Positions 34,340 through 42,536 of a stretch of DNA of 64,000 bases are shown here, in pieces. Made by a program: the position numbers and the translations under genes. Origin of the DNA: Novipirellula artificiosorum. GTDB taxonomy: Bacteria > Planctomycetota > Planctomycetia > Pirellulales > Pirellulaceae. The stretch covers positions 1-64,000 of the forward strand of contig NZ_SJPV01000015.1 in the NCBI RefSeq assembly GCF_007860135.1, written 5' to 3'. The notes below the pieces were generated by a model that saw nothing but the letters and a program-made list of their open reading frames with translations, did not search any database and was not told the origin of the DNA. Position 1 is the stretch's first letter; each line of letters begins with the position of its first letter.

Positions 34340-35056
34340 CGAGACGGCTGCTTCCTTTTTGCGGCGTCACGGATGAAGGGAATCGCTCGATCCATCACGA
34401 TCTCGGCCGCACAGCCTTCGATTGGTTTTTCCAATGGCCTGCCGTTGTGAACGTAGCCAGCTCGCAGATCAATCGCCGTTGGCGAAGAGACGCCGCTGAG
34501 CGCTCGCCCGATCCCTCCAGGATCGGTGTAAGGGTTGTGCGTCGGGACCGACGACGGACTCGCAAACCACTCGTCGAAGCCGGCCATACCCGGCGTCATC
34601 AGGACGCTTTTGTCCCCCTTGTAGTCCGGCGTCAGCATGCCGAGATGCCACTTCCCGAAGTGCCCCGTCGCGTAGCCTTTAGCTTTGACGAGTTCAGCGA
34701 TGGTGAACTCGTCGGCTTTTAAATGACTGACAGCACCGCGATGATTGCTGATGCCACAACGGGTCGCGATGCGTCCGGTTAGCAATCCCGCTCGCGACGG
34801 TACACACAGCGGTGAACCGACGTAAAAACGATCGAGCCGCGCCCCGGACTTTGCCATTTGATCCAGATCCGGCGTTTTGATGTGCGGATGCCCGTTGTAT
34901 CCAACATCCCCCCCAGCCAAGGTCATCCGCCATGCAGAGAACGATGTTGGGTCGATTCTTCTGTTCGCTTGCTGCATGTATCGAGTCGACCAACGACGTC
35001 GTGACGATCGTAATGAGAAGCAAACGGATTGATGTGATGTAGGTTGTCTGTTTCAT
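34340..35056 (-). pseudogene. sulfatase pseudogene (frameshift at a G7 run and 3' truncation)
   Basis: A signal peptide (LLLITIVTTSLVDSIHA) and NRPNIVLCMADDLGWGG start in one frame. At the seven-C run near 34909-34915 (G7 on the coding strand) the frame changes to GDVGYNGHPHIKTPDLDQMA, then GSPLCVPSRAGLLTGR with the active-site CVPSR, and GHFGKWHLG. Homology ends at about 34345 (RDAAKRK); the last half of the enzyme is missing. The rest down to 34093 and the stretch 33807-34092 show no gene. The gene lies next to an intact sulfatase on the same strand and may have been its paralog. Confidence 0.85.
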
Positions 35057-35108
35057 TTCGATATCCAGGTGCTGCGTCGAAGGTCAAGGTCAATGCCCAC
35101 GACACTCA

Positions 35109-36518
35109 TCACTGCTTGTTAGTATTGCCGGAGTTCCGCTTGGGAGCGTTTCCACTAACCATCGGATCGATCTCACCGGTCTTGAATCGCTGGGTGTGGT
35201 ATTGATATCGCATGACCGTGTAGCGTGCGACTTCCTCCCACAGCGGTTCCATCTTGTCCCGCTCCCATGCTTCCAGCAGCCCGTTCAGCTGACTGACTCG
35301 TTCCGGCTGCTGCGCGGCAAGATCCTTTCGCTCAGCAATGTCGTCCTTCAGGTTGTAGAGCGCGTGGCCATAGCCATCGACGCGAATGAGTTTCCAATGC
35401 CCGTCGCGCATGGCGGCACATTCCAGCTTGCGCCAATAAAGCCGCTGGTGCGGGGTACCATCGTTTTCGCCCGTCACATACGGCATCAAATCGACGCCAT
35501 CGACTTCGCGCGGCTGAATCAGTGAACCACCCGCCGCGACCAGACTCGTGGGATAGATATCCAGAGCAGACACCATCCGGTCGTACGTTTTCCCGGCGGG
35601 AACGTGGTCCTTCCAATACAGAAGGAACGGGACGCGATGTCCGCCCTCGAATTTGAATCCCTTCTTTCCTCCCAGTGGATAGTTCGAGAAAGTTGGACCA
35701 ATCCCGCCGTTGCCGCTCAGGAACCAGATGATCGTGTTGTCCATCAACTGGTGTCTTTCGAGCGCACTGAGCACTTTGCCGATATTGCGATCCATCCCGT
35801 AGATCAAGCCGAGGTAATGGTCGTCCGTGCCTAACGCCTCCATATCTTCAGGCTTGGATTGCAGCGGCCCATGCGGAGCAGTGAATGAGAGGTAAACAAA
35901 AAACGGTTTGTCTTTGCTGTCTTCGATGAAGCTGACTGTCTGGTCGCCGAGACGATCTGTCAGATGACCATCAAATGTCACCTGCGTCCCGTTATGTTCG
36001 ATGGCTTTGTCGCTGCCGGGTTTGTCGGTTTTTTTCTCGTCGTACCAATACGTTCGCGAACCTTCCCGCAAACCCCAGAATACGTCAAAGCCGCGCCGGG
36101 TTGGGTAGTGTTTCTCTTCACTGCCCAGGTGCCACTTTCCGAAGATAGCTGTGCGGTAACCGAGAGATTGAAACGCCTGCCCTATTGCTTGTTCCCTGGT
36201 GTCCATCCCATCTGGGCGACGCGGCGAGTTGCCTTCGTGACCGAATCGTTGCTGATAGCGCCCCGTCATCAGTCCGGCCCGACTGGGACTGCAAACGGAG
36301 GCACTGACATGACCATCCGAGAAACGCGTTCCCATGTTCGCCAAGCGATCAAGGTGAGGCGTCTTGATTCGATCGGAACCCTGAAACCCCAGGTCTTCAT
36401 AACCCAAATCATCGGCCAGAATGAGAATAACATTCGGCTTTTGCTCGGCTGCCTGAAGCGGCAGATCTGAGACTGCTGCAAGGCAAGTCACCGTCGCGAC
36501 AAACAGTTTTCGGTTCAT
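35109..36518 (-). CDS. exported sulfatase with an altered metal-binding motif
   Basis: 469 residues from ATG 36518 (an ATG at 36539 is also in frame). A signal peptide is followed by NVILILADDLGYEDLG and the formylglycine motif SVCSPSRAGLMTGR. The FGKWHLG block, the APHGP loop and the GGHRVPFLLYWKD region are all present. The usual SDNG metal motif reads SGNGG (coding AGC GGC AAC GGC), so the Asp that binds Ca2+ is Gly. Periplasmic or surface release of sulfate from polysaccharides is the family role, but this copy may be impaired. It is in one unit with the next sulfatase. Confidence 0.88.
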   Translation of the reverse strand: MNRKLFVATVTCLAAVSDLPLQAAEQKPNVILILADDLGYEDLGFQGSDRIKTPHLDRLANMGTRFSDGHVSASVCSPSRAGLMTGRYQQRFGHEGNSPRRPDGMDTREQAIGQAFQSLGYRTAIFGKWHLGSEEKHYPTRRGFDVFWGLREGSRTYWYDEKKTDKPGSDKAIEHNGTQVTFDGHLTDRLGDQTVSFIEDSKDKPFFVYLSFTAPHGPLQSKPEDMEALGTDDHYLGLIYGMDRNIGKVLSALERHQLMDNTIIWFLSGNGGIGPTFSNYPLGGKKGFKFEGGHRVPFLLYWKDHVPAGKTYDRMVSALDIYPTSLVAAGGSLIQPREVDGVDLMPYVTGENDGTPHQRLYWRKLECAAMRDGHWKLIRVDGYGHALYNLKDDIAERKDLAAQQPERVSQLNGLLEAWERDKMEPLWEEVARYTVMRYQYHTQRFKTGEIDPMVSGNAPKRNSGNTNKQ

Positions 36519-36550
36519 GAAATCAAGTCTCATGCTCATCTTCCATCGGC

Positions 36551-38026
36551 TTAATTGTGCTGGTTGGCAGCGCCGTTGCGAGGACGCGAACGACCGTCTT
36601 TCAGGAAGGTTCTCGCCTGTTGTTTCAGTTTCTTTTCGACTTGAGCAAATTCGGGATTACCCAGCAGGTTGCGGGATTCGGCGAGGTCTTTCCGCAGGTC
36701 ATACAAGCCCGTGAACGTAAGTGGTTTGGTTGTCTCCCAGACGATCTTGAAATCTCCGTCGCGAATCATCAGATGAGCAGGGCGCAACGACTGCGCCGCG
36801 TAAATGCCCTTTGGCCGCGGTTGTGCGGTCTCGGGGTGAAGAAACGCGTCCAACATGTTGAAGCTGTCGAGTGCTTCGTCGTCGGCAAGTTCTTCGCCGG
36901 CAACCGCCGCCAGCGTGGCGAACATGTCGAGCAAACTGATCTGCGTTGACGAAGTCACGCCTGCCGGAATTCGCTTCGGCCAGGAAACGATGAATGGCTC
37001 ACGATGCCCGCCTTCTTCGATGCTGCCTTTATTTTCCGATAGTCGTCCATTGGCCAGCCTGCCAGCTTGTTCATTGGCCCCGTTGTCGCTGCTGAAGATG
37101 AACAGCGTATTGGCAAGCATCTTCTCGCCCGGATTTCGCGGATCGTCGGTCTCGCCAAGCCACTTCAGCAATCGCCCAATGGCCACATCGTTCTCGTAGA
37201 TCATCTCCGATCGATCGAGCCTCAGCGAATCGCGATCTGTCGACAGCGCACGGCCGTCCGCAGTTTGGCAGGCTCCCTTGACCGGGACGCCATCCAGGTC
37301 GCTTGCCGGAAGCAGCTTGTTATGGTTCGCGTGGGATGGGTAATAGAGGAAGAACGGTTGATCGGCGTGACCGCCCGCAGCCGCATGCGCGTCCATGTAA
37401 CCACGTGCAGTATTCAGCCAAATCTGTTGGCAGATTGGCTCATGCGGTCCACCGGGATTTCCATAGCCCGGCGCGTCTTTGGAGTGATTGGGCACGAGCG
37501 ACCTGGTTTGCGCGTCATACCGCTGGTACGCGCGATCAACATGAAACGCAGGGCTCTTGGTGATGTTGTGTTGCGTGCCCGTGTAGTGATCGAAGCCGAA
37601 GTCCAGGGCGCACAGTTTGATTGGAGAGCTGGCATGAAAATCTGCGCCCTTCTGAAAAAATACATGCCACTTCCCAACGCCGTAGGTTCGATACCCCGCT
37701 CGTTGCAACATCGCCGGGAGAGGCGTACCGAATTGCTCCGGTTTGCTCACCGTACGACGACCCCGCAACAGGCTGATGCGGGTGGGATTGCAGTATGCTG
37801 CTGGCGAATGACCGTCGGTAAATAGCAACCCACTGGCCGCAAGTCGTTCCATCGTCGGTGTATGAACCTGTGACTTGTCCGGATTGCGGGTGAAGTCCTG
37901 ATATGCCGACGTGTCCCCCTGTCCCATGTCGTCGGCCAGGAACAGAATGATGTTTGGTCGTGAATCGGCACCGTTTGCTGCACCAGTGCATGCAAACATC
38001 GCAATGGCAAGAAGTGTCGTTCTCAT
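36551..38026 (-). CDS. exported sulfatase
   Basis: 491 residues from ATG 38026; the frame is open to 38146 but the signal peptide MRTTLLAIAMFACTGAANG marks this start. The active site is AYCNPTRISLLRGRR with Cys79 as formylglycine precursor, and ADD, GVGKWHVFF, SSDNG and GGHREPFIVSWPK motifs are intact. The target is likely an algal or other sulfated glycan. It needs a formylglycine-generating or anaerobic maturase encoded elsewhere. It is 32 bp upstream of the altered sulfatase and downstream of the FecR-LamG gene. Confidence 0.92.
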   Translation of the reverse strand: MRTTLLAIAMFACTGAANGADSRPNIILFLADDMGQGDTSAYQDFTRNPDKSQVHTPTMERLAASGLLFTDGHSPAAYCNPTRISLLRGRRTVSKPEQFGTPLPAMLQRAGYRTYGVGKWHVFFQKGADFHASSPIKLCALDFGFDHYTGTQHNITKSPAFHVDRAYQRYDAQTRSLVPNHSKDAPGYGNPGGPHEPICQQIWLNTARGYMDAHAAAGGHADQPFFLYYPSHANHNKLLPASDLDGVPVKGACQTADGRALSTDRDSLRLDRSEMIYENDVAIGRLLKWLGETDDPRNPGEKMLANTLFIFSSDNGANEQAGRLANGRLSENKGSIEEGGHREPFIVSWPKRIPAGVTSSTQISLLDMFATLAAVAGEELADDEALDSFNMLDAFLHPETAQPRPKGIYAAQSLRPAHLMIRDGDFKIVWETTKPLTFTGLYDLRKDLAESRNLLGNPEFAQVEKKLKQQARTFLKDGRSRPRNGAANQHN

Positions 38027-38163
38027 TACTTTTCTCTTTGGTGCTAATTCGTGTGTGGCCACGCGTCCAGGTTTGTCCCAGGGAAATAGCACGAGACAAA
38101 AGATCTTTACGAAAATTGGACAAAGAATTCTTCGCCGAGAAGCCAAGTCGTGCCGGGCCGCAG

Positions 38164-39750
38164 CTATTCGCCGCGCATCAGGCGGTAATGTTCGGCCACG
38201 TCCTCGGCAGCAAGAGCCCTCGGATACAGTGCCAATTCGTCGATCATCCCTTTGAAATATATCTGGCCGGTTAAGGAGTCTGAGCCTTCTGATCGCAGAA
38301 ATGCTCCGATGGCAATCATCGCATCAAGCGGGTCGCCGGTTGGCGGCGCTAGCGCGCTTTCGACCGCATTGCCGTTCAAATAAATCTCAATCTGATTGTC
38401 ACGCCGCACCGCAACCACATGATGCCAGGAGCCAGGTGTGTATCGCTGCGATGAAAAGTCATTCACCGACTCCTGCTCACCGTACGGCCACAATTGACTG
38501 ATGAAGCGGACGGATTGGTCCGGGAAAACTCGTTGATCGTGCATCGGCATCAGGGAAATGCGGTACAGCTTTTCACGCGACCCGGATTCGGGTTGACGAT
38601 GGTTGATATCGATGAGCGTTGTCCGCTGCGTGAAGGACGGGTTCATCCACATCTCCAGAGTGAATTCGTCGTTCAGCAGTGAAGTCATCGGTCTGTCTAT
38701 CAACACGTAGCCGTGGTTTCGACGACCAGGTGGAAAATACACACCGCCATTCTGCAGTCGTGCCCCGCCATGAAGAACGGCGTCCGCATCGCCCATGGTG
38801 TCAGTGATTCCCCTCTCATTTGTCGTCTCGAATCGCCAGTAATGTGTGGGATCGGCGTTTTGGACACTCTCTACGTACTCGCCCGGAACGCTAAGCGGTT
38901 CCAAGGAAGCCTCAGCAAGACGCGGCAGCGCAACCGGGGATGCTTCATCGATAATCTGACCTTTGGAGGCATCGATCCGAACAGCGTCCGACGTCAGTAG
39001 TTCGCGACTCTTCCATGCGCGTCCGTCCTCGTCGAGCAGCACGACTTCGACTTCTCCGTCGTAGACTTCCACCCAGCTTTCACCGCCGGTCACAGCCATC
39101 GCGAATTCCGTCCCGAGATCAACAACGGCAGCATCGGGACCGAGGACCGTGAACCCGAGAGCGACCTCCGTTACCTGCGCCGCGATCTGGCCGCGCACCA
39201 GCGATACCTGCATGTCCGAATCAATCGATAGCTGCGCGGGCCCGTGAACCAGCAGTCTCGTCCCATGATCAAATCGCAGCTCCATGGAACCCGACTCAAG
39301 GCGAACGGCTCCGCTGGGCACGTTTTCTCCTCGTGACAGTTCGGACTCATCGAACCAGGCAAGACCATCCAGCTCTTCGACGCAGGCAATCATTGTCGAA
39401 GGCGCCGAGACCGTCCCACCGGAATCACCAAAAAATCCGGCGGCTGCCAGGCCAATGACGAAAACGACACTCGCCGCAACAGCCCAGCCCACCCATGAAA
39501 ACAACGAGCGCTGACTGCGACCACTGACTTCGGACTTTGCCGGACGCTTCTCCGCATCAAGCGATGCTAGCAGTGTCGATTGCTGCAGCATCGCCTGCAT
39601 CTGACAGTTTTCCAGGTAGATACGTCGGGCGTCGTCCGACCCTGACACCAGCATGTTCAGCCGCTGCCTGGCGTCGTCGTCAAATGCATCGCCGCCCATC
39701 AAGGCCAGAATGTCTTCAAGCTCTTTGCTAGTCGCTTCATCCAAGGACAT
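38164..39750 (-). CDS. FecR-type membrane protein with LamG domain
   Basis: 528 residues. The start is an anti-sigma-like cytoplasmic part (LEDILALMGGDAFDDDARQR), then one membrane helix (FSWVGWAVAASVVFVIGLAAAGF). The FecR domain contains LVRGQIAAQV and DLGTEFAMAV...EVYDGEVEV. The C-terminal 200 residues are a LamG/concanavalin-like fold (THYWRFETTN, EFTLEMWMNP, WHHVVAVRR, IYLNG). In planctomycetes such proteins are usually cotranscribed with an ECF sigma factor they control. Here ATG 39750 overlaps the stop of a sigma stub, so the partner is missing. Expected to sense or bind carbohydrate outside the membrane. Confidence 0.85.
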   Translation of the reverse strand: MSLDEATSKELEDILALMGGDAFDDDARQRLNMLVSGSDDARRIYLENCQMQAMLQQSTLLASLDAEKRPAKSEVSGRSQRSLFSWVGWAVAASVVFVIGLAAAGFFGDSGGTVSAPSTMIACVEELDGLAWFDESELSRGENVPSGAVRLESGSMELRFDHGTRLLVHGPAQLSIDSDMQVSLVRGQIAAQVTEVALGFTVLGPDAAVVDLGTEFAMAVTGGESWVEVYDGEVEVVLLDEDGRAWKSRELLTSDAVRIDASKGQIIDEASPVALPRLAEASLEPLSVPGEYVESVQNADPTHYWRFETTNERGITDTMGDADAVLHGGARLQNGGVYFPPGRRNHGYVLIDRPMTSLLNDEFTLEMWMNPSFTQRTTLIDINHRQPESGSREKLYRISLMPMHDQRVFPDQSVRFISQLWPYGEQESVNDFSSQRYTPGSWHHVVAVRRDNQIEIYLNGNAVESALAPPTGDPLDAMIAIGAFLRSEGSDSLTGQIYFKGMIDELALYPRALAAEDVAEHYRLMRGE

Positions 39751-39895
39751 CTGAGACCTCACTTTCGTCCGAGACGCATTCGATCAGTGTCCTGCGGATT
39801 CGGAACAACATCTGTCCGACGGTGTTGGCTGTTCGCTTCAACGTCGCGCCAATTTCGCTCATCGTTGCGGTGAGTTCTTGGCGGGCATGGTGCGT
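39737..39895 (-). pseudogene. ECF sigma factor remnant (C-terminal end)
   Basis: About 50 codons ending at 39737 read HARQELTATMSEIGATLKRT then ANTVGQMLFRIRRTLIECVS. This is the end of region 4 of a planctomycete ECF sigma factor (the DNA-binding helix plus the RIRRxLxxC tail). Region 2 and most of region 4 are absent. Upstream (39896-40157) neither strand shows sigma features. The stop overlaps the FecR gene start by 14 bases, the usual sigma/anti-sigma coupling. Confidence 0.75.
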
Positions 39896-40157
39896 TCGGT
39901 GATGAGGATGACGTATGTGCCCGCCGCTTTTGTTGGAGACCATACACATGATTGTGCGGGCGTTGGCAATCACTTGGCACGGCATCGCGGTTGCGCCCGC
40001 GTGCAGACTGACACCATCGGTTCCCGCAGACGACAAGGCCACGTTCCGCCCGGTTGCCGGTATTGCGTCAATTCGTCGCGACAGCCCGGGCTTGGCGACT
40101 TGGACAGTTGGTTCGCCGCTTGGTTCTAGCGACCCACAAGGACGCTTCACGATGGCC

Positions 40158-40367
40158 TCACGGCCTTTCTTTGGAATGAGCAAGACCACGAGCCACTTGC
40201 AGTAGATCCCGCTTGGCGGTGGCGTTTAGCGATTGCCAAAGGCTCAGCAGTTCAGCGATTTCGTCGTCGGTTCCCTGCACGAATGACACCGCCCGTGACA
40301 CCGCCGAGGAATCAGACTGCTGTTTTTCCCGGTGTTTATCGCCATCTTTCGACCCCCGCCCGGGATA
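40158..40367 (-). other. detached native C-terminus of the island integrase
   Basis: On the minus strand the att copy is read YPGRGS, in the same frame as in the integrase, and continues KDGDKHREKQQSDSSAV, then GTDDEIAELLSLWQSL, NATAKRDLLQVARGLA and a stop at 40158. The helical tail resembles the ends of other planctomycete integrases. With the island excised and circularised at the 20-bp core, this becomes the last 69 residues of the integrase; in the integrated state it has no start and is silent. Confidence 0.8.
40348..40367. repeat. attachment core at the far end of the island
   Basis: Exact direct copy of tRNA-Arg bases 18716-18735. The bases on the left (GCCATCT) differ from the tRNA, so only the crossover core is duplicated. 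The sequence to the right is the former continuation of the chromosome after the tRNA gene. Confidence 0.9.
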
Positions 40368-40517
40368 TTTGACAAGAGCATTGTGATTTTCGGATACAAA
40401 CCGCGACCTGCCGAAGGGGGGGCAACCACAAATTTGGCCCAGGGCAACGGAGCCTGCTGAAGTATTTGCAAGTCGTTAGGCCGGAGGCCGACATGTCACT
40501 CCATTAGGAATCTCGTC

Positions 40518-40607
40518 ATGGCTTCATATCAGCAGCTACTCTACCATGTTGTCTCCAGCACCAAAGAACGCCGGCTCCTGCTGCGCGGCGATGTCTTTCG
40601 CGAGTAA
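40518..40607 (+). pseudogene. remnant of an IS200/RAYT-type transposase
   Basis: ATG 40518 starts MASYQQLLYHVVSSTKERRL then LLRGDVFRE and a stop. The LLYHxVxSTKxRRxxL pattern is the N-terminus of Y1-type (HUH) transposases such as REP-associated RAYT proteins. Only the first 29 residues remain. The palindromic GGCCGGAGGCCGAC just upstream (about 40473-40492) is like the REP hairpins they act on. The rest of 40368-40763 holds no gene. Confidence 0.55.
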
Positions 40608-40763
40608 GTTTGCCACTTTCTTGTACCGGATTGGATTGAGAGTACGAATGCGAGTAAGATTAGGGGCCACCTGTACGCGGCGGAGACCGGGAACGGATAC
40701 GGCAAGCGTAGCGACGTAGATCACTCTGCTGCACAACCCACCTCATGAAAGACGTCTAGAACG

Positions 40764-42359
40764 ATGAAGTCAAAAATGTCCCGACGACGAATGACCTTGC
40801 TCGGAAAAGTGACCTTGCTCGGGAAAGTGAACTCCGCCGCACCGGTGTGTCTGTTACTCGCGTTCATGCTGCTCGCATCCGCACTTGTCTCCGTCAATAG
40901 CTCGCGGGCAGCCGATTCAGCCATGCACCCCAATGTTGTCTTGGTTATGGCGGATGACCTGGGGCTTGGCGACATCACGCCGACGTCTGCCGGCTGCAAG
41001 ATTCAGACGCCCAACTTGCAACGACTTGCTGACCAAGGGCTCACCTTCCTTGACGCTCATACGCCGAGTTCGGTCTGTACTCCAACACGGTACGGGTTGC
41101 TAACCGGACGCTACAATTGGCGGTCGCGTTTAGCAAAAGGAGTTCTCAGTGGTACCAGCGAGCACTTGATTCCGGCGGACCGACCCACGTTAGGGCACCT
41201 GATGAAATCAGCGGGTTATCACACCGCGATGATTGGCAAGTGGCACTTGGGGTGGGATTGGCACAAGAATGGTGCGAAGATTGATTTTTCCAAACCTGTC
41301 GTCAACGGTCCCGACATCAACGGTTTTGACCAGTACTACGGACACTGTGGTTCGCTGGACATGCCGCCGTATGTTTGGGTGGATACCGGAATGCCGACTT
41401 CGGTGCCCACGCGTGAAGGGGGCGTGTCGCGCGCGGAATCGCCGTACGGTTGGTACCGCAACGGTCCGATTGGCGACGATTTCGAGATCGAACAGGTGCT
41501 ACCTCACTTGTTCGACAAGTCGATGACCTACATCCGCCAACGCTCCGAAGCTGCTAAGAATGGCAAGCCGTTCTTTCTGTATCTGCCGCTGCCGGCTCCT
41601 CATACACCAATCGTACCGCTGCCACCGTTCAAGGGATCCAGTGGGATCAATCCCTACGCCGACTTTGTCGCTCAAGTCGATCACCACGTGGGCGAGTTGA
41701 TGAAAACGTTGGCTGATGCGGGCATTGACGAGGACACGCTCGTGATTTTTACCAGCGACAACGGTTGTTCGCCACAAGCCAACTTCGAGGTACTTGCCCA
41801 GCATGACCACGATCCGAGTGCGGGATTTCGCGGTCACAAGGCGGACCTTTATGAGGGCGGGCATCGCGTTCCCCTGATCATTCGTTGGCCAAAGGTCATT
41901 CCGGCGGGTCGTCAAACCAACGCGGTCGCCTGCCTGACCGATCTTTACACGACACTTCAATCGATCACGGGCCAGCCACGCGAAGGGACTGGCGGCGAAG
42001 ATGGGTTCGACTTGTCACCGCTGTTTGAAGATACCACCGCGACGCCTCGCGACTCGTTGATCAGCCATAGCATCGGTGGATCCTTTGCCATCCGTCGCGG
42101 ACCATGGAAACTATGCTTGTCCCATGGCAGTGGTGGCTGGAGTGATCCCAGGGAACCGGCCGCGAAGAAGCAAGGCCTTCCTGCGATGCAACTGTTCAAT
42201 TTGGACAGCGATCCCAGCGAGCACTCCAATGTGGCGGATCAGCATCCCGAAAAGGTCGAACAGCTTCTCGCATTGCTTGGGCAGCAAGTCGAACAGGGCC
42301 GATGTACGCCCGGCCCCAAACTTGCCAATGATCGAAAGGTTGAGTTTGGATCGGATTAA
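40764..42359 (+). CDS. exported arylsulfatase-type sulfatase
   Basis: 531 residues. The first 50 residues include a signal peptide (VCLLLAFMLLASALVSVNSSRAA) preceded by a TLLGKVTLLGKV duplication. ADDLGLGD, SSVCTPTRYGLLTGR (Cys105 as formylglycine precursor), IGKWHLGWD, PLPAPHTP, TSDNG and GGHRVPLIIRWPK are all intact. The family removes sulfate esters from polysaccharides outside the cytoplasm. First gene right of the island. No partner gene on the same strand; 40608-40763 contains its promoter. Confidence 0.93.
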   Translation: MKSKMSRRRMTLLGKVTLLGKVNSAAPVCLLLAFMLLASALVSVNSSRAADSAMHPNVVLVMADDLGLGDITPTSAGCKIQTPNLQRLADQGLTFLDAHTPSSVCTPTRYGLLTGRYNWRSRLAKGVLSGTSEHLIPADRPTLGHLMKSAGYHTAMIGKWHLGWDWHKNGAKIDFSKPVVNGPDINGFDQYYGHCGSLDMPPYVWVDTGMPTSVPTREGGVSRAESPYGWYRNGPIGDDFEIEQVLPHLFDKSMTYIRQRSEAAKNGKPFFLYLPLPAPHTPIVPLPPFKGSSGINPYADFVAQVDHHVGELMKTLADAGIDEDTLVIFTSDNGCSPQANFEVLAQHDHDPSAGFRGHKADLYEGGHRVPLIIRWPKVIPAGRQTNAVACLTDLYTTLQSITGQPREGTGGEDGFDLSPLFEDTTATPRDSLISHSIGGSFAIRRGPWKLCLSHGSGGWSDPREPAAKKQGLPAMQLFNLDSDPSEHSNVADQHPEKVEQLLALLGQQVEQGRCTPGPKLANDRKVEFGSD

Positions 42360-42536
42360 CCGACCCAGAACACCGAAAAAATCAAGTCAAAGCAAAGCGT
42401 GCAGAGAGCAGAGGTTGAATCGTCCCCTCGAGTCGGACGGTTGCTGCGACCTAGTGCCGTCGGCGGTTTTGAATCGTCTCACCGGGATGGTGATCTCGAT
42501 CTTCTTGTTAGCCGCAAGCTCGATTGGTTCAAGCAC

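Larger units (their letters stand above)
18716..40367. mobile_element. integrative genomic island in tRNA-Arg(CCG), about 21.6 kb
   Basis: The element is bounded by direct 20-bp repeats, one in the intact tRNA and one at the far end. A tyrosine recombinase gene lies at the tRNA end reading outward, and a compact minus-strand module of HTH proteins, a DnaB-like helicase and small genes follows. The far end carries a sequence that continues the integrase frame if the ends are circularised. Cargo: TadE/TadE/TadG genes behind a c-di-GMP riboswitch, an unclassified element protein, PEP-CTERM and LEPR exported proteins, two intact and one broken sulfatase, and a FecR-LamG protein. The integrase is split by a frameshift, so the present copy may be immobile unless a +1 shift occurs in translation. 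Confidence 0.88.

Noticed and set aside
39915..40205. 96-codon plus-strand frame near the island end
   Set aside because: The product has some coding look but no recognised family, no ribosome site, and an equally long frame on the other strand.
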